This document shows positions 57,832-64,000 of a stretch of 64,000 nucleotides of DNA, in pieces. The stretch lies in assembly GCF_000513095.1 (NCBI RefSeq), contig NZ_BAUT01000001.1, positions 1 through 64,000 on the forward strand, read 5' to 3'. The stretch comes from Halalkalibacter wakoensis JCM 9140 (GTDB lineage Bacteria; Bacillota; Bacilli; Bacillales; Bacillaceae_D). The position numbers were made by a program, and so were the translations under genes. A model generated the notes under the pieces. That model had not been told where the DNA came from. It saw only the letters and a program-made list of their open reading frames with translations, and searched no databases. Position 1 is the first letter of the stretch. Each line of letters opens with the position of its first letter.

Positions 57832-57890
57832 AAAAGACTACTTACTTAGGCAAGCTTATTATAACTAAGTGAGTAGTCTTTTTTTTGTAT
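57832..57890 (+). terminator. Terminator of the dcw cluster
   Basis: A perfect 18-bp stem (57832-57849 with 57865-57882) followed by T. Confidence 0.93.
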
Positions 57891-57987
57891 TCTAATTTCC
57901 CGATTCCTATCTTTATAATTTCCTAAGCTTTCTAGGTGACAATATTACAAAAAATCTCCTAAAATAACCCCCTCTTGCTTGTCATGA

Positions 57988-58022
57988 AGCGACAGACTTC
58001 TTAATAGAATGTGTAATATACT
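57988..58022 (+). promoter_or_regulatory. Candidate Spo0A-controlled promoter of spoIIG
   Basis: AGCGACA (57988-57994) keeps the CGACA core of a reversed 0A box, 19 bases before TAATAT (58014-58019), with TATACT at 58017-58022. The wide spacing and box near -35 recall the B. subtilis spoIIG promoter. Confidence 0.4.
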
Positions 58023-58052
58023 TGTTTCAAATCAATGGATGTGAGGATGATT

Positions 58053-58976
58053 ATGACCTTATATATTGATGTGATTTGGTTACTGAATTTAGGTATTGAC
58101 TATTTACTGATTGCTTTAACAGCTCTTGTGTTGAAGCGGCGTTTCCATCACATTCGCATGATCCTAGCAGCACTGTTCGCATCATTAATTGTCTTTTTAA
58201 TGTTCAGTCCAGTTGCATCATTATTTAATGAACCTTGGGTAAAGTTTCTTTACTCAGCCGTCATTGTGCTTATTGCTTTTGGCTATAAGCGTTGGAAATA
58301 TTTTATACAAGGGTTGCTAATGTTTTATTTTGTTGCCTTTATGACAGGGGGTGGTCTATTTGCCCTCCATTATTTCTGGCAATCAGAGATTCAGCTTCTT
58401 GATGGGGTTGCTTTTGTTAACTCGGGATATTTCGGAAGTGGGATCAGTTGGGTGTTTGTTTTAATTGGATTTCCTTTAGTGTGGTATTTCTCAAAGCATC
58501 GATTTGATACGATTGAAATGAAAAAAATTCAATATGATCAAATAGTTGATGTTGATATTACGGTTGCTCAATATACGTTCCGTACACGAGGGTTAATTGA
58601 TAGTGGAAATCAGTTGTCAGACCCTATTACAAAAAAGCCCGTCATGATCATTGAAGCAAAACTTCTAAATCCATATTTCTCAGAGGAAGTCATTCAACAC
58701 GTTATGCATTTTCATGAGCACGCAAATGATGACGGTGTCGAAACGAGTTTAATGGAGCGAGTAAGTATTATCCCATATCAAGTTATTGGCCAATCTCAAC
58801 CGTTTATTACTGGACTGCGCCCGGACAAAGTACGAATTTATCATCAAGGAGAACAGTTTGAAACAAAGAATGTTTTGTTAGGTTTGCAAGATAAGGAGTT
58901 ATCTCCAGATGGAGTGTTTACTTGTATCATTCATCCAAAGTTAGTACTCGGTGTTTCCACTGATAAGCTAGCATAA
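58053..58976 (+). CDS. spoIIGA: Sigma-E processing protease SpoIIGA
   Basis: Membrane aspartic protease that removes the pro-sequence of sigma-E in the mother cell on signal from SpoIIR. Five N-terminal helices (about residues 1-155) precede a soluble domain with the catalytic Asp in RGLIDSGNQLSDP. The end CIIHPKLVLGVSTDKLA is short but complete. The ATG at 58053 gives MTLYIDVIWLLN and follows GTGAGG; the frame to 58035 is ignored. Confidence 0.95.
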   Translation: MTLYIDVIWLLNLGIDYLLIALTALVLKRRFHHIRMILAALFASLIVFLMFSPVASLFNEPWVKFLYSAVIVLIAFGYKRWKYFIQGLLMFYFVAFMTGGGLFALHYFWQSEIQLLDGVAFVNSGYFGSGISWVFVLIGFPLVWYFSKHRFDTIEMKKIQYDQIVDVDITVAQYTFRTRGLIDSGNQLSDPITKKPVMIIEAKLLNPYFSEEVIQHVMHFHEHANDDGVETSLMERVSIIPYQVIGQSQPFITGLRPDKVRIYHQGEQFETKNVLLGLQDKELSPDGVFTCIIHPKLVLGVSTDKLA

Positions 58977-59000
58977 TCCAGTAATTAGGAGGCACACAAC

Positions 59001-59714
59001 ATGTTAAAGCTAAAACTAACCTTATTATGGTACAAATTAATGTATCGGCTAGGAATGAAAGCAGATGAGATTTATTACATAGGAGGAAGTGAGGCATTAC
59101 CACCTCCACTTTCGAAAGAGGAAGAAGCAGTCTTGTTAAAAAAGCTACCATCAGGTGATAAGGCGGTTAAATCGATGTTAATTGAACGAAATTTACGATT
59201 AGTTGTTTATATAGCTCGTAAATTTGAAAATACCGGAATTAACATTGAAGATTTAATCAGCATTGGGACAATAGGTCTCATTAAAGCTGTAAATACATTT
59301 AACCCCGAAAAGAAAATTAAATTAGCGACGTATGCATCAAGATGTATAGAAAATGAAATTCTTATGTATTTACGACGCAATAACAAAACACGTTCTGAAG
59401 TGTCATTTGACGAACCATTAAACATTGATTGGGATGGAAACGAACTTTTATTATCAGATGTATTAGGGACAGAGGAAGACATTATAACGAGAGGGATAGA
59501 AGAAAAAGTAGATAGAAGGCTATTAGTTAAAGCGTTACACACATTAAATGACCGCGAAAAACAAATAATGGAGCTCCGATTCGGACTAGCAGGGGATGAA
59601 GAAAAAACACAAAAAGATGTAGCAGACATGCTAGGGATATCACAATCCTACATTTCCCGATTAGAAAAACGAATCATCAAAAGACTACAAAAAGAATTTA
59701 ATAAGATGGTATAA
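59001..59714 (+). CDS. sigE: RNA polymerase sigma-E, pro-form
   Basis: Mother-cell sigma factor made as an inactive precursor. The pro-sequence [29 protein letters not shown] is intact, with the cleavage region near residues 27-29. Region 2 ([65 protein letters not shown]) and region 4 ([17 protein letters not shown]) are almost identical to B. subtilis. TTAGGAGG precedes the ATG, 24 bases after spoIIGA. Confidence 0.98.
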   Translation: MLKLKLTLLWYKLMYRLGMKADEIYYIGGSEALPPPLSKEEEAVLLKKLPSGDKAVKSMLIERNLRLVVYIARKFENTGINIEDLISIGTIGLIKAVNTFNPEKKIKLATYASRCIENEILMYLRRNNKTRSEVSFDEPLNIDWDGNELLLSDVLGTEEDIITRGIEEKVDRRLLVKALHTLNDREKQIMELRFGLAGDEEKTQKDVADMLGISQSYISRLEKRIIKRLQKEFNKMV

Positions 59715-59757
59715 GAGGGTAGGAAAAAAGGGTGCCCTTCCCTTTTTTCCTACCCTC
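59715..59757. terminator. Perfect 18-bp hairpin after sigE
   Basis: Arms 59715-59732 and 59740-59757 are perfectly complementary with a 7-base loop, starting at the sigE stop. There is no T tail on either strand, so it may stabilise the transcript's 3' end or allow read-through to sigG. Confidence 0.7.
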
Positions 59758-59777
59758 GAAGCGTTGAGCGAAGCCGC

Positions 59778-59849
59778 CGTTATCTTTTAAGCCTTTTGAG
59801 TGGGTTTCTCAAAAGCGCACGGCGAGCGAAGCAACGCAGCATGTTCGCA
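59778..59849. repeat. Intergenic repeat copy 1
   Basis: A 72-bp sequence repeated at 59907-59980. It contains CTTTTGAG/CTCAAAAG (59793-59800 with 59808-59815) and a GC-rich part with CGCACGGCGAGCG. A similar purine-then-C-rich segment follows each copy, giving a unit of about 129 bp. Confidence 0.85.
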
Positions 59850-59906
59850 CTATTAAAGAAAAAGAGTCCTACCCCTTTTCGAATCTCAGGGCGTGACGAA
59901 AATCCT

Positions 59907-59980
59907 CGTCATCTTTTAAGCCTTTTGAGCGGGTTTCTCAAAAGGCGCACGGCGAGCGGAGCCAACGCAGCATGTTCACA
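59907..59980. repeat. Intergenic repeat copy 2
   Basis: A 74-bp second copy, about 90 percent identical to copy 1; the differences are four substitutions and two single-base indels (an extra G and an extra C). Its hairpin is a perfect 10-bp stem, GCCTTTTGAG/CTCAAAAGGC (59920-59929 with 59937-59946). The neighbouring unit ends in an 11-bp hairpin at 59982-60010 (TTCAAGAAAAG/CTTTTCTTGAA). Confidence 0.85.
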
Positions 59981-60086
59981 ATTCAAGAAAAGAGACCCCC
60001 TTTTCTTGAAAGGCAATAATTTTCCAACTTTTATGAACAAAATATCCGCAAAAATTTTTTTCGACTCTTTTTTGTTGTCATGACGA

Positions 60087-60138
60087 GCACGAGTGATGTC
60101 AAAGAAATTCCTTCGACATTGCTCGTGCATATTTTTTC
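60087..60138 (+). terminator. Hairpin terminator upstream of sigG
   Basis: GCACGAG..ATGTC (60087-60100) pairs with GACAT..CTCGTGC (60115-60128) with two mismatches, followed by T6. It could stop read-through from sigE before the sigG promoter start. Confidence 0.7.
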
Positions 60139-60155
60139 CTGCAGAGGAGATACTT
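60127..60155 (+). promoter_or_regulatory. Sigma-F promoter of sigG
   Basis: GCATA (60127-60131), 14 bases and GGAGATACTT (60146-60155) match the sigma-F consensus at every fixed position, apart from one base in the spacer length. sigG is sigma-F-driven in B. subtilis. The -35 overlaps the terminator arm. Confidence 0.75.
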
Positions 60156-60192
60156 TTCATAGACATCATCTCCCGCGATAGGAGGGAAAGAA

Positions 60193-60978
60193 TTGACACG
60201 AAATAAAGTTGAGATTTGCGGTGTAGATACCTCGAAGTTACCTGTTCTGAAGAACACTGAAATGCGAGAGTTATTTCAGCGATTGCAAAATGGTGAAGAA
60301 AGTGCACGTGAAACATTAGTGAATGGAAATTTACGTCTAGTGCTTAGTGTAATTCAACGATTTAACAATCGCGGAGAATATGTGGACGACCTCTTTCAAG
60401 TAGGTTGTATTGGTTTAATGAAATCAATTGATAATTTTGATTTAAGCCAAAACGTCAAATTCTCTACATACGCGGTTCCTATGATTATAGGTGAAATTCG
60501 TCGCTACCTACGAGACAATAATCCGATCCGTGTCTCCCGTTCATTAAGGGATATCGCCTACAAAGCGTTGCAGGTTCGTGATCAGATCATGTCAGAAAAG
60601 AAACGTGAAAAAGAACCAACTGTCCAAGAAATTGCTAAGGTATTAGACGTACCGAAAGAGGATGTTGTTTTTGCGTTAGATGCGATTCAAGATCCAGTAT
60701 CGCTCTTTGAACCAATTTATAATGATGGTGGGGATCCGATTTTCGTCATGGATCAAATCTCTGACGAACGGAACAAAGATGTCAATTGGGTTGAAGAAAT
60801 TGCTTTAAAAGAAGCTATGGTTAGATTGAATGATCGAGAAAAGATGATTTTAAACATGCGATTTTTCCAAGGGAAAACGCAGATGGAAGTAGCCGATGAA
60901 ATCGGAATATCACAAGCACAAGTTTCTCGTCTTGAAAAAGCGGCGATTCAACAAATGAATAAGCACGCTCAAATTTAA
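60193..60978 (+). CDS. sigG: RNA polymerase sigma-G
   Basis: Late forespore sigma factor. It starts TRNKVEICGVDTSKLPVLKN and carries regions 2 (LVNGNLRLVLSVIQRFNNRGEYVDDLFQVGCIGLMKSIDNFD), 3 and 4 (ISQAQVSRLEKAAIQQM) nearly identical to B. subtilis. The start is TTG 60193 after GGAGGG. The leader CTCC (60170-60173) can pair with GGAG of this ribosome site, which could slow translation. A terminator follows. Confidence 0.97.
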   Translation: MTRNKVEICGVDTSKLPVLKNTEMRELFQRLQNGEESARETLVNGNLRLVLSVIQRFNNRGEYVDDLFQVGCIGLMKSIDNFDLSQNVKFSTYAVPMIIGEIRRYLRDNNPIRVSRSLRDIAYKALQVRDQIMSEKKREKEPTVQEIAKVLDVPKEDVVFALDAIQDPVSLFEPIYNDGGDPIFVMDQISDERNKDVNWVEEIALKEAMVRLNDREKMILNMRFFQGKTQMEVADEIGISQAQVSRLEKAAIQQMNKHAQI

Positions 60979-60979
60979 T

Positions 60980-61021
60980 CTAAAAAGGGTGGCTCTATTA
61001 AAATGGAGTCATCCTTTTTAG
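60980..61021 (+). terminator. Terminator after sigG
   Basis: CTAAAAAGGGTGGCTC pairs with GGAGTCATCCTTTTTAG with minor mismatches. Confidence 0.85.
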
Positions 61022-61105
61022 TATGTCTTCAGTAATGTTCATAATCTCTATACAACCTTGCATATAGTAGGAACAGAAGAATCTTACTATAAAGAGGTGC
61101 TAGCG

Positions 61106-61399
61106 ATGATGAAAATATCAGAACTTCAAGTAAAAGATATTGTAAATATGGATAACGGAAAACGATTAGGTCATTTAACCGATTTAGAAATTAATTTATC
61201 AACGGGTGCGATAGAAGCTTTAATTATAAACAGTTCAGGCAAAATGATGGGGTTGTTTGGTAAAGAGTCTGAGGAAGTAGTCATTCCATGGAAAAACATT
61301 ATCCGTATCGGTTCTGATGTCATCTTAGTAGAAGTACCCAATCATTATGGACGACCACCGCAAAATGCTGAACAGCCTTCGACAATAAGAAAAAGATGA
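61106..61399 (+). CDS. ylmC: YlmC/YmxH-family PRC-barrel sporulation protein
   Basis: A 97-residue PRC-barrel protein (MMKISELQVKDIVNMDNGKRLGHLTDLEINLSTGAIEALII) of the YlmC/YmxH family. In B. subtilis it is conserved among spore formers with no defined role. AGAGGTG precedes ATG 61106 (ATG 61109 adjacent); the frame to 61058 is ignored. It begins the ylm series. Confidence 0.87.
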   Translation: MMKISELQVKDIVNMDNGKRLGHLTDLEINLSTGAIEALIINSSGKMMGLFGKESEEVVIPWKNIIRIGSDVILVEVPNHYGRPPQNAEQPSTIRKR

Positions 61400-61507
61400 T
61401 TGAAAAGAAAGTCGTTTCTTGTATGACGTTGAATGTGATAATATAGAATATGAGAAGTTTTTCCTTTTTAACAGGTACTTTTTATTAAAATGAAGGGGAG
61501 AGATTGA

Positions 61508-62332
61508 ATGGACCCGTTTGTTCAAAGAAATAAACGTTATTTAGAAATTGAACAGTGGCACCAATCTTTTCCTAACCTCATTGTTGGATTCTCTACCAGA
61601 GACGGCGGCGAAGGTACGTTTCCTTATTCAAGTCTAAATTTAGGCTTTCATGTCGGCGATGATCCTCAAATTGTCAAACAGAATCGCCAACGATTGGCTG
61701 AAGATTTAGGGATTCCATTATGCAATTGGGTAGGGACAGAACAAGTTCATGAAGCGGTCATTCACAAGGTTACAACAATAGATAGAGGCTTCGGGAGTGA
61801 TTGCCTTGAAACAGCAATTAAACGTACTGATGGGATTTATACAAGAGAGAAAAATATTTTATTAACGAGTTTATATGCAGATTGCGTTCCATTGTATTTC
61901 TTTTCTCCAAAGGATCATGTTGTTGGTTTGGCTCACGCAGGTTGGCGAGGGACTGTTCAAAATATAGGGCCAGCTATGATAAATAAATGGACAAAAGAAG
62001 AAAACGTTCCAGTTGAACACATACATGTTGCTATAGGTCCATGTATAAGTAGTGTTGCTTATGAAGTTGATCAAAAAGTAGTCAGTGAAGTGGAAAACGT
62101 ATGGCCTTCACATATAAAGTCACAACCGTATCAATCATTACCAAATGGTAAATTCCTACTTGATTTGAGAGAAGTGAATAAGCAACTGCTCATTCAAGCT
62201 GGTGTAAGAGAAGAACAAATTATTCTTTCATCAATCTGTACAGCAAATGATGTGAGAATGTTTTCTCATCGTGCTGAGGAGGGCAAGACAGGAAGACTTA
62301 TGAGTTTTATAGGATTTAAAACAGGATGGTGA
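61508..62332 (+). CDS. ylmD: YlmD multicopper-oxidase-like purine nucleoside phosphorylase
   Basis: A 274-residue YfiH/DUF152 protein, historically a polyphenol oxidase; newer work gives the family purine nucleoside and adenosine activity. The zinc ligands are in VGTEQVHEAVIHKV, YADCVPLYFFSP and GLAHAGWRGTVQNIG (His, Cys, His). GGGGAGAG precedes the ATG. ylmE follows ten bases later. Confidence 0.92.
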   Translation: MDPFVQRNKRYLEIEQWHQSFPNLIVGFSTRDGGEGTFPYSSLNLGFHVGDDPQIVKQNRQRLAEDLGIPLCNWVGTEQVHEAVIHKVTTIDRGFGSDCLETAIKRTDGIYTREKNILLTSLYADCVPLYFFSPKDHVVGLAHAGWRGTVQNIGPAMINKWTKEENVPVEHIHVAIGPCISSVAYEVDQKVVSEVENVWPSHIKSQPYQSLPNGKFLLDLREVNKQLLIQAGVREEQIILSSICTANDVRMFSHRAEEGKTGRLMSFIGFKTGW

Positions 62333-62342
62333 TGGGTAAAAA

Positions 62343-63023
62343 ATGAGTGTCAAAGAACGATTACATTCCTTACAAAAACAAATTAATGAAGTATGTAAGG
62401 AATGCAACAGAGATCCATCTTCGGTTCAGATCGTAGCGGTGACTAAATACGTTAGTATGGAAACAACAAAAGAAGCACTTGATGCAGGTTTAGTTCATAT
62501 TGGAGAAAATCGAGCAGAAGGAGCAGTAGAAAAGTGGGAGAAGCTAGGTGATCGAGGAACTTGGCATTTTATTGGATCGCTGCAAACAAGAAAAGTAAAG
62601 CAAATTACAGGGAAAGTTAAATATCTCCATTCACTGGATCGACTTTCTCTTGCTCAAGAATTGGACAAGCGAATCGATGATGGACACGTGATGAAATGTT
62701 TTGTACAAGTAAATGTTTCAGGTGAGGAGTCGAAATCAGGGCTATCCCCAGAAGAAGTAGTTCCTTTCCTCGAAAGCTTGGCTGAGTTTAAAAGCATTGA
62801 AGTGGTGGGTCTTATGACAATGGCGCCTTTCGTTGAAGATCCTGAGTTAACAAGACCTGTTTTCAAACAGTTAAGAGTATTACGTGATAAAGTTCAATCC
62901 CTACAGCTTCAACATGCACCTTGTACTGAGTTATCAATGGGGATGTCAAATGATTTTAAGGTTGCAATTGAAGAAGGAGCAACCTTTGTTCGAATTGGCT
63001 CTGCGTTAGTTGGCAGAGAGTAA
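62343..63023 (+). CDS. ylmE: PLP homeostasis protein YlmE (YggS/PROSC)
   Basis: A 226-residue TIM-barrel protein binding pyridoxal phosphate and regulating its level. The Lys that binds PLP is in VAVTKYV (near residue 36), and HFIGSLQTRKVK, GLMTMAPF and ELSMGMSNDFKVAIEEGATFVRIGSALVG follow. It sits between ylmD and sepF as usual. Confidence 0.95.
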   Translation: MSVKERLHSLQKQINEVCKECNRDPSSVQIVAVTKYVSMETTKEALDAGLVHIGENRAEGAVEKWEKLGDRGTWHFIGSLQTRKVKQITGKVKYLHSLDRLSLAQELDKRIDDGHVMKCFVQVNVSGEESKSGLSPEEVVPFLESLAEFKSIEVVGLMTMAPFVEDPELTRPVFKQLRVLRDKVQSLQLQHAPCTELSMGMSNDFKVAIEEGATFVRIGSALVGRE

Positions 63024-63044
63024 TCAATAGAGAGGGGAATCATA

Positions 63045-63503
63045 ATGGGGATGAAGGCAAAATTTAAACGTTTTTTTGAATTAGAAGATGAATATGAAGA
63101 AATAGAAGAATATGTTGAGGATCGTTTGGGAAATGAAGAAGCTGAACCAAAGCGTCGAACGAGAAGCCAACAAAATAAACAGCCAACAAGTCAATCAACA
63201 ACACAAAATGTTGTGAGTTTGCAAAGTGTTCAAAAATCGACAAAGGTGATTCTTCTTGAGCCCCGCACATATGATGAGGCGCAGGAAATCGCGGACCATT
63301 TAAAAAACCGTAAAGCAGTTATTATAAATTTACAGCGAATTTCTCATGACCAAGCTAAGCGAATAGTCGATTTTTTAAGTGGAACAGTGTATGCTATTGG
63401 AGGAGACATTCAAAAAGTAGGTTCCAACATCTTTTTCTGTACACCTGATAATGTTGATGTATCTGGTACGATTACTGAAATGATGCAGGAGCATTTTGAA
63501 TAG
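63045..63503 (+). CDS. sepF: Cell division protein SepF
   Basis: Binds FtsZ and the membrane, bundling filaments and supporting septum formation. The N-terminal amphipathic helix [13 protein letters not shown] targets the membrane; an acidic, then Q/T-rich linker (about 15-60) leads to the C-terminal domain [75 protein letters not shown] precedes the ATG. Confidence 0.95.
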   Translation: MGMKAKFKRFFELEDEYEEIEEYVEDRLGNEEAEPKRRTRSQQNKQPTSQSTTQNVVSLQSVQKSTKVILLEPRTYDEAQEIADHLKNRKAVIINLQRISHDQAKRIVDFLSGTVYAIGGDIQKVGSNIFFCTPDNVDVSGTITEMMQEHFE

Positions 63504-63516
63504 AAGCAGGTAAAAG

Positions 63517-63786
63517 GTGGTGAATGTATTGCAAACGATCGGTTTATTGATTCATCAAGTGTTATATATTTATTCGTTCTTTATTATTGGATATATTCTT
63601 ATGTCGTGGTTTCCGAATGCTAGAGAATCATCAATCGGACAATTTATTGGAAGAATTGTTGAACCGTATTTAGAACCATTTAGAAAATTTATTCCACCAC
63701 TAGGAATGATTGATATATCACCAATTGTAGCTATTATCGTATTACGTTTAGCTGGTGGCGGTGTTCGTGCTCTATTTGGTATTTAA
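63517..63786 (+). CDS. ylmG: YggT-family membrane protein YlmG
   Basis: An 89-residue membrane protein with two hydrophobic segments and [51 protein letters not shown]. YggT/YlmG proteins lie near sepF and ylmH and affect nucleoid or division; role unclear. The start is uncertain: GTG 63517, GTG 63520 or TTG 63529. The AAAGGTGG stretch best fits TTG 63529. Confidence 0.9.
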   Translation: MVNVLQTIGLLIHQVLYIYSFFIIGYILMSWFPNARESSIGQFIGRIVEPYLEPFRKFIPPLGMIDISPIVAIIVLRLAGGGVRALFGI

Positions 63787-63805
63787 TAGTTAGGAGTGAA
63801 CGACC

Positions 63806-64000
63806 ATTAGTATTTATCAGCACTTTCGAGAGGAAGAGCGTACATTTGTAGATCAAGTGCTACAGTGGCGGGAAGACGTGAAAATTAAGCATCTCGTTCG
63901 CTTGACCGATTTTCTCGACCCGAGACAACAAGAAATTGCACGTACGATAATTGGAAATGATGATGAAGTGAGCCTCTCCTATTCGGGAGGCTCTCCTTAT
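63806..64000 (+). CDS. ylmH: S4-domain RNA-binding protein YlmH, 5' part, ATT start
   Basis: The first 65 codons of YlmH, cut by the window end. The translation (M)SIYQHFREEERTFVDQVLQWREDVK followed by RLTDFLDPRQQEI matches the family N-terminus. YlmH is an S4-domain ribosome-quality-control factor that works with RqcH. The only start in frame after the TGA at 63797 is ATT at 63806, with AGGAG nine bases upstream. No ATG, GTG or TTG is available, so this is a rare initiation codon or a base error. Confidence 0.85.
   Translation, partial: MSIYQHFREEERTFVDQVLQWREDVKIKHLVRLTDFLDPRQQEIARTIIGNDDEVSLSYSGGSPY

Noticed and set aside
59796-60316. Frames of 95 and 135 codons in the sigE-sigG gap on both strands
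   Set aside because: They run through repeats and hairpins, or over the sigG 5' end, and lack ribosome sites; they arise from the locally raised GC.

Overview
The window is a contiguous piece of the core chromosome of a low-GC, endospore-forming Bacillaceae bacterium. The evidence is the almost unbroken Bacillus subtilis-type order typA-yla-pycA-cta-ylb-dcw-spoIIG-sigG-ylm, strong AGGAGG ribosome sites, frequent TTG/GTG starts, many sporulation genes, bacillithiol synthesis and a caa3 oxidase. The exact genus cannot be fixed from the sequence alone; an alkaliphile-type Bacillus is an inference from overall resemblance.

Layout. (1) 1-10.4 kb: typA and the yla genes (ylaH, ylaI, ylaL, phoH-like ylaK, glutaminase, ylaN) and pyruvate carboxylase. 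(2) 10.5-17.3 kb: the haem A / cytochrome caa3 block, ctaA divergent from ctaB-ctaC-ctaD-ctaE-ctaF, followed by a CtaM-type DUF420 gene. (3) 17.5-36.9 kb: the ylb region (ylbC, D, E, F, G, rsmD, coaD, ylbJ, K, L, tmcAL, ylbN, rpmF, rsfA, ylbP, ylbQ), with local insertions: a YtvI-like permease, a lipoprotein, a YugN-type gene, a thioesterase, an ATP-grasp enzyme, uvsE and an enoyl-CoA hydratase. A minus-strand small RNA matching the sporulation RNA CsfG lies upstream of rsmD. (4) 37-57.8 kb: bshC and the division/cell-wall cluster mraZ-rsmH-ftsL-pbpB-spoVD-murE-mraY-murD-spoVE-murG-murB-divIB-ylxW-ylxX-sbp-ftsA-ftsZ. (5) 58-64 kb: spoIIGA-sigE-sigG, then ylmC-D-E-sepF-ylmG and the start of ylmH.

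Functionally the genes join peptidoglycan precursor synthesis, divisome assembly and the switch to asymmetric division and compartment-specific sigma factors. Sigma-H (ftsAZ), sigma-E (spoVD, spoVE) and sigma-F/G (csfG, rsfA, sigG) promoter matches can be read directly.

The most striking observation is technical. Seven genes (pyc, a small conserved gene at 26 kb, rsmD, mraY, spoVE, divIB, ftsA) carry single-base frameshifts, mostly in short homopolymers. Several are essential or needed for sporulation, so sequencing error is far more likely than decay. The most unusual DNA is the sigE-sigG gap, which holds a tandemly duplicated, hairpin-rich unit of about 129 bp. I found no tRNA, rRNA, CRISPR array, insertion sequence, prophage or clearly novel multi-gene system.
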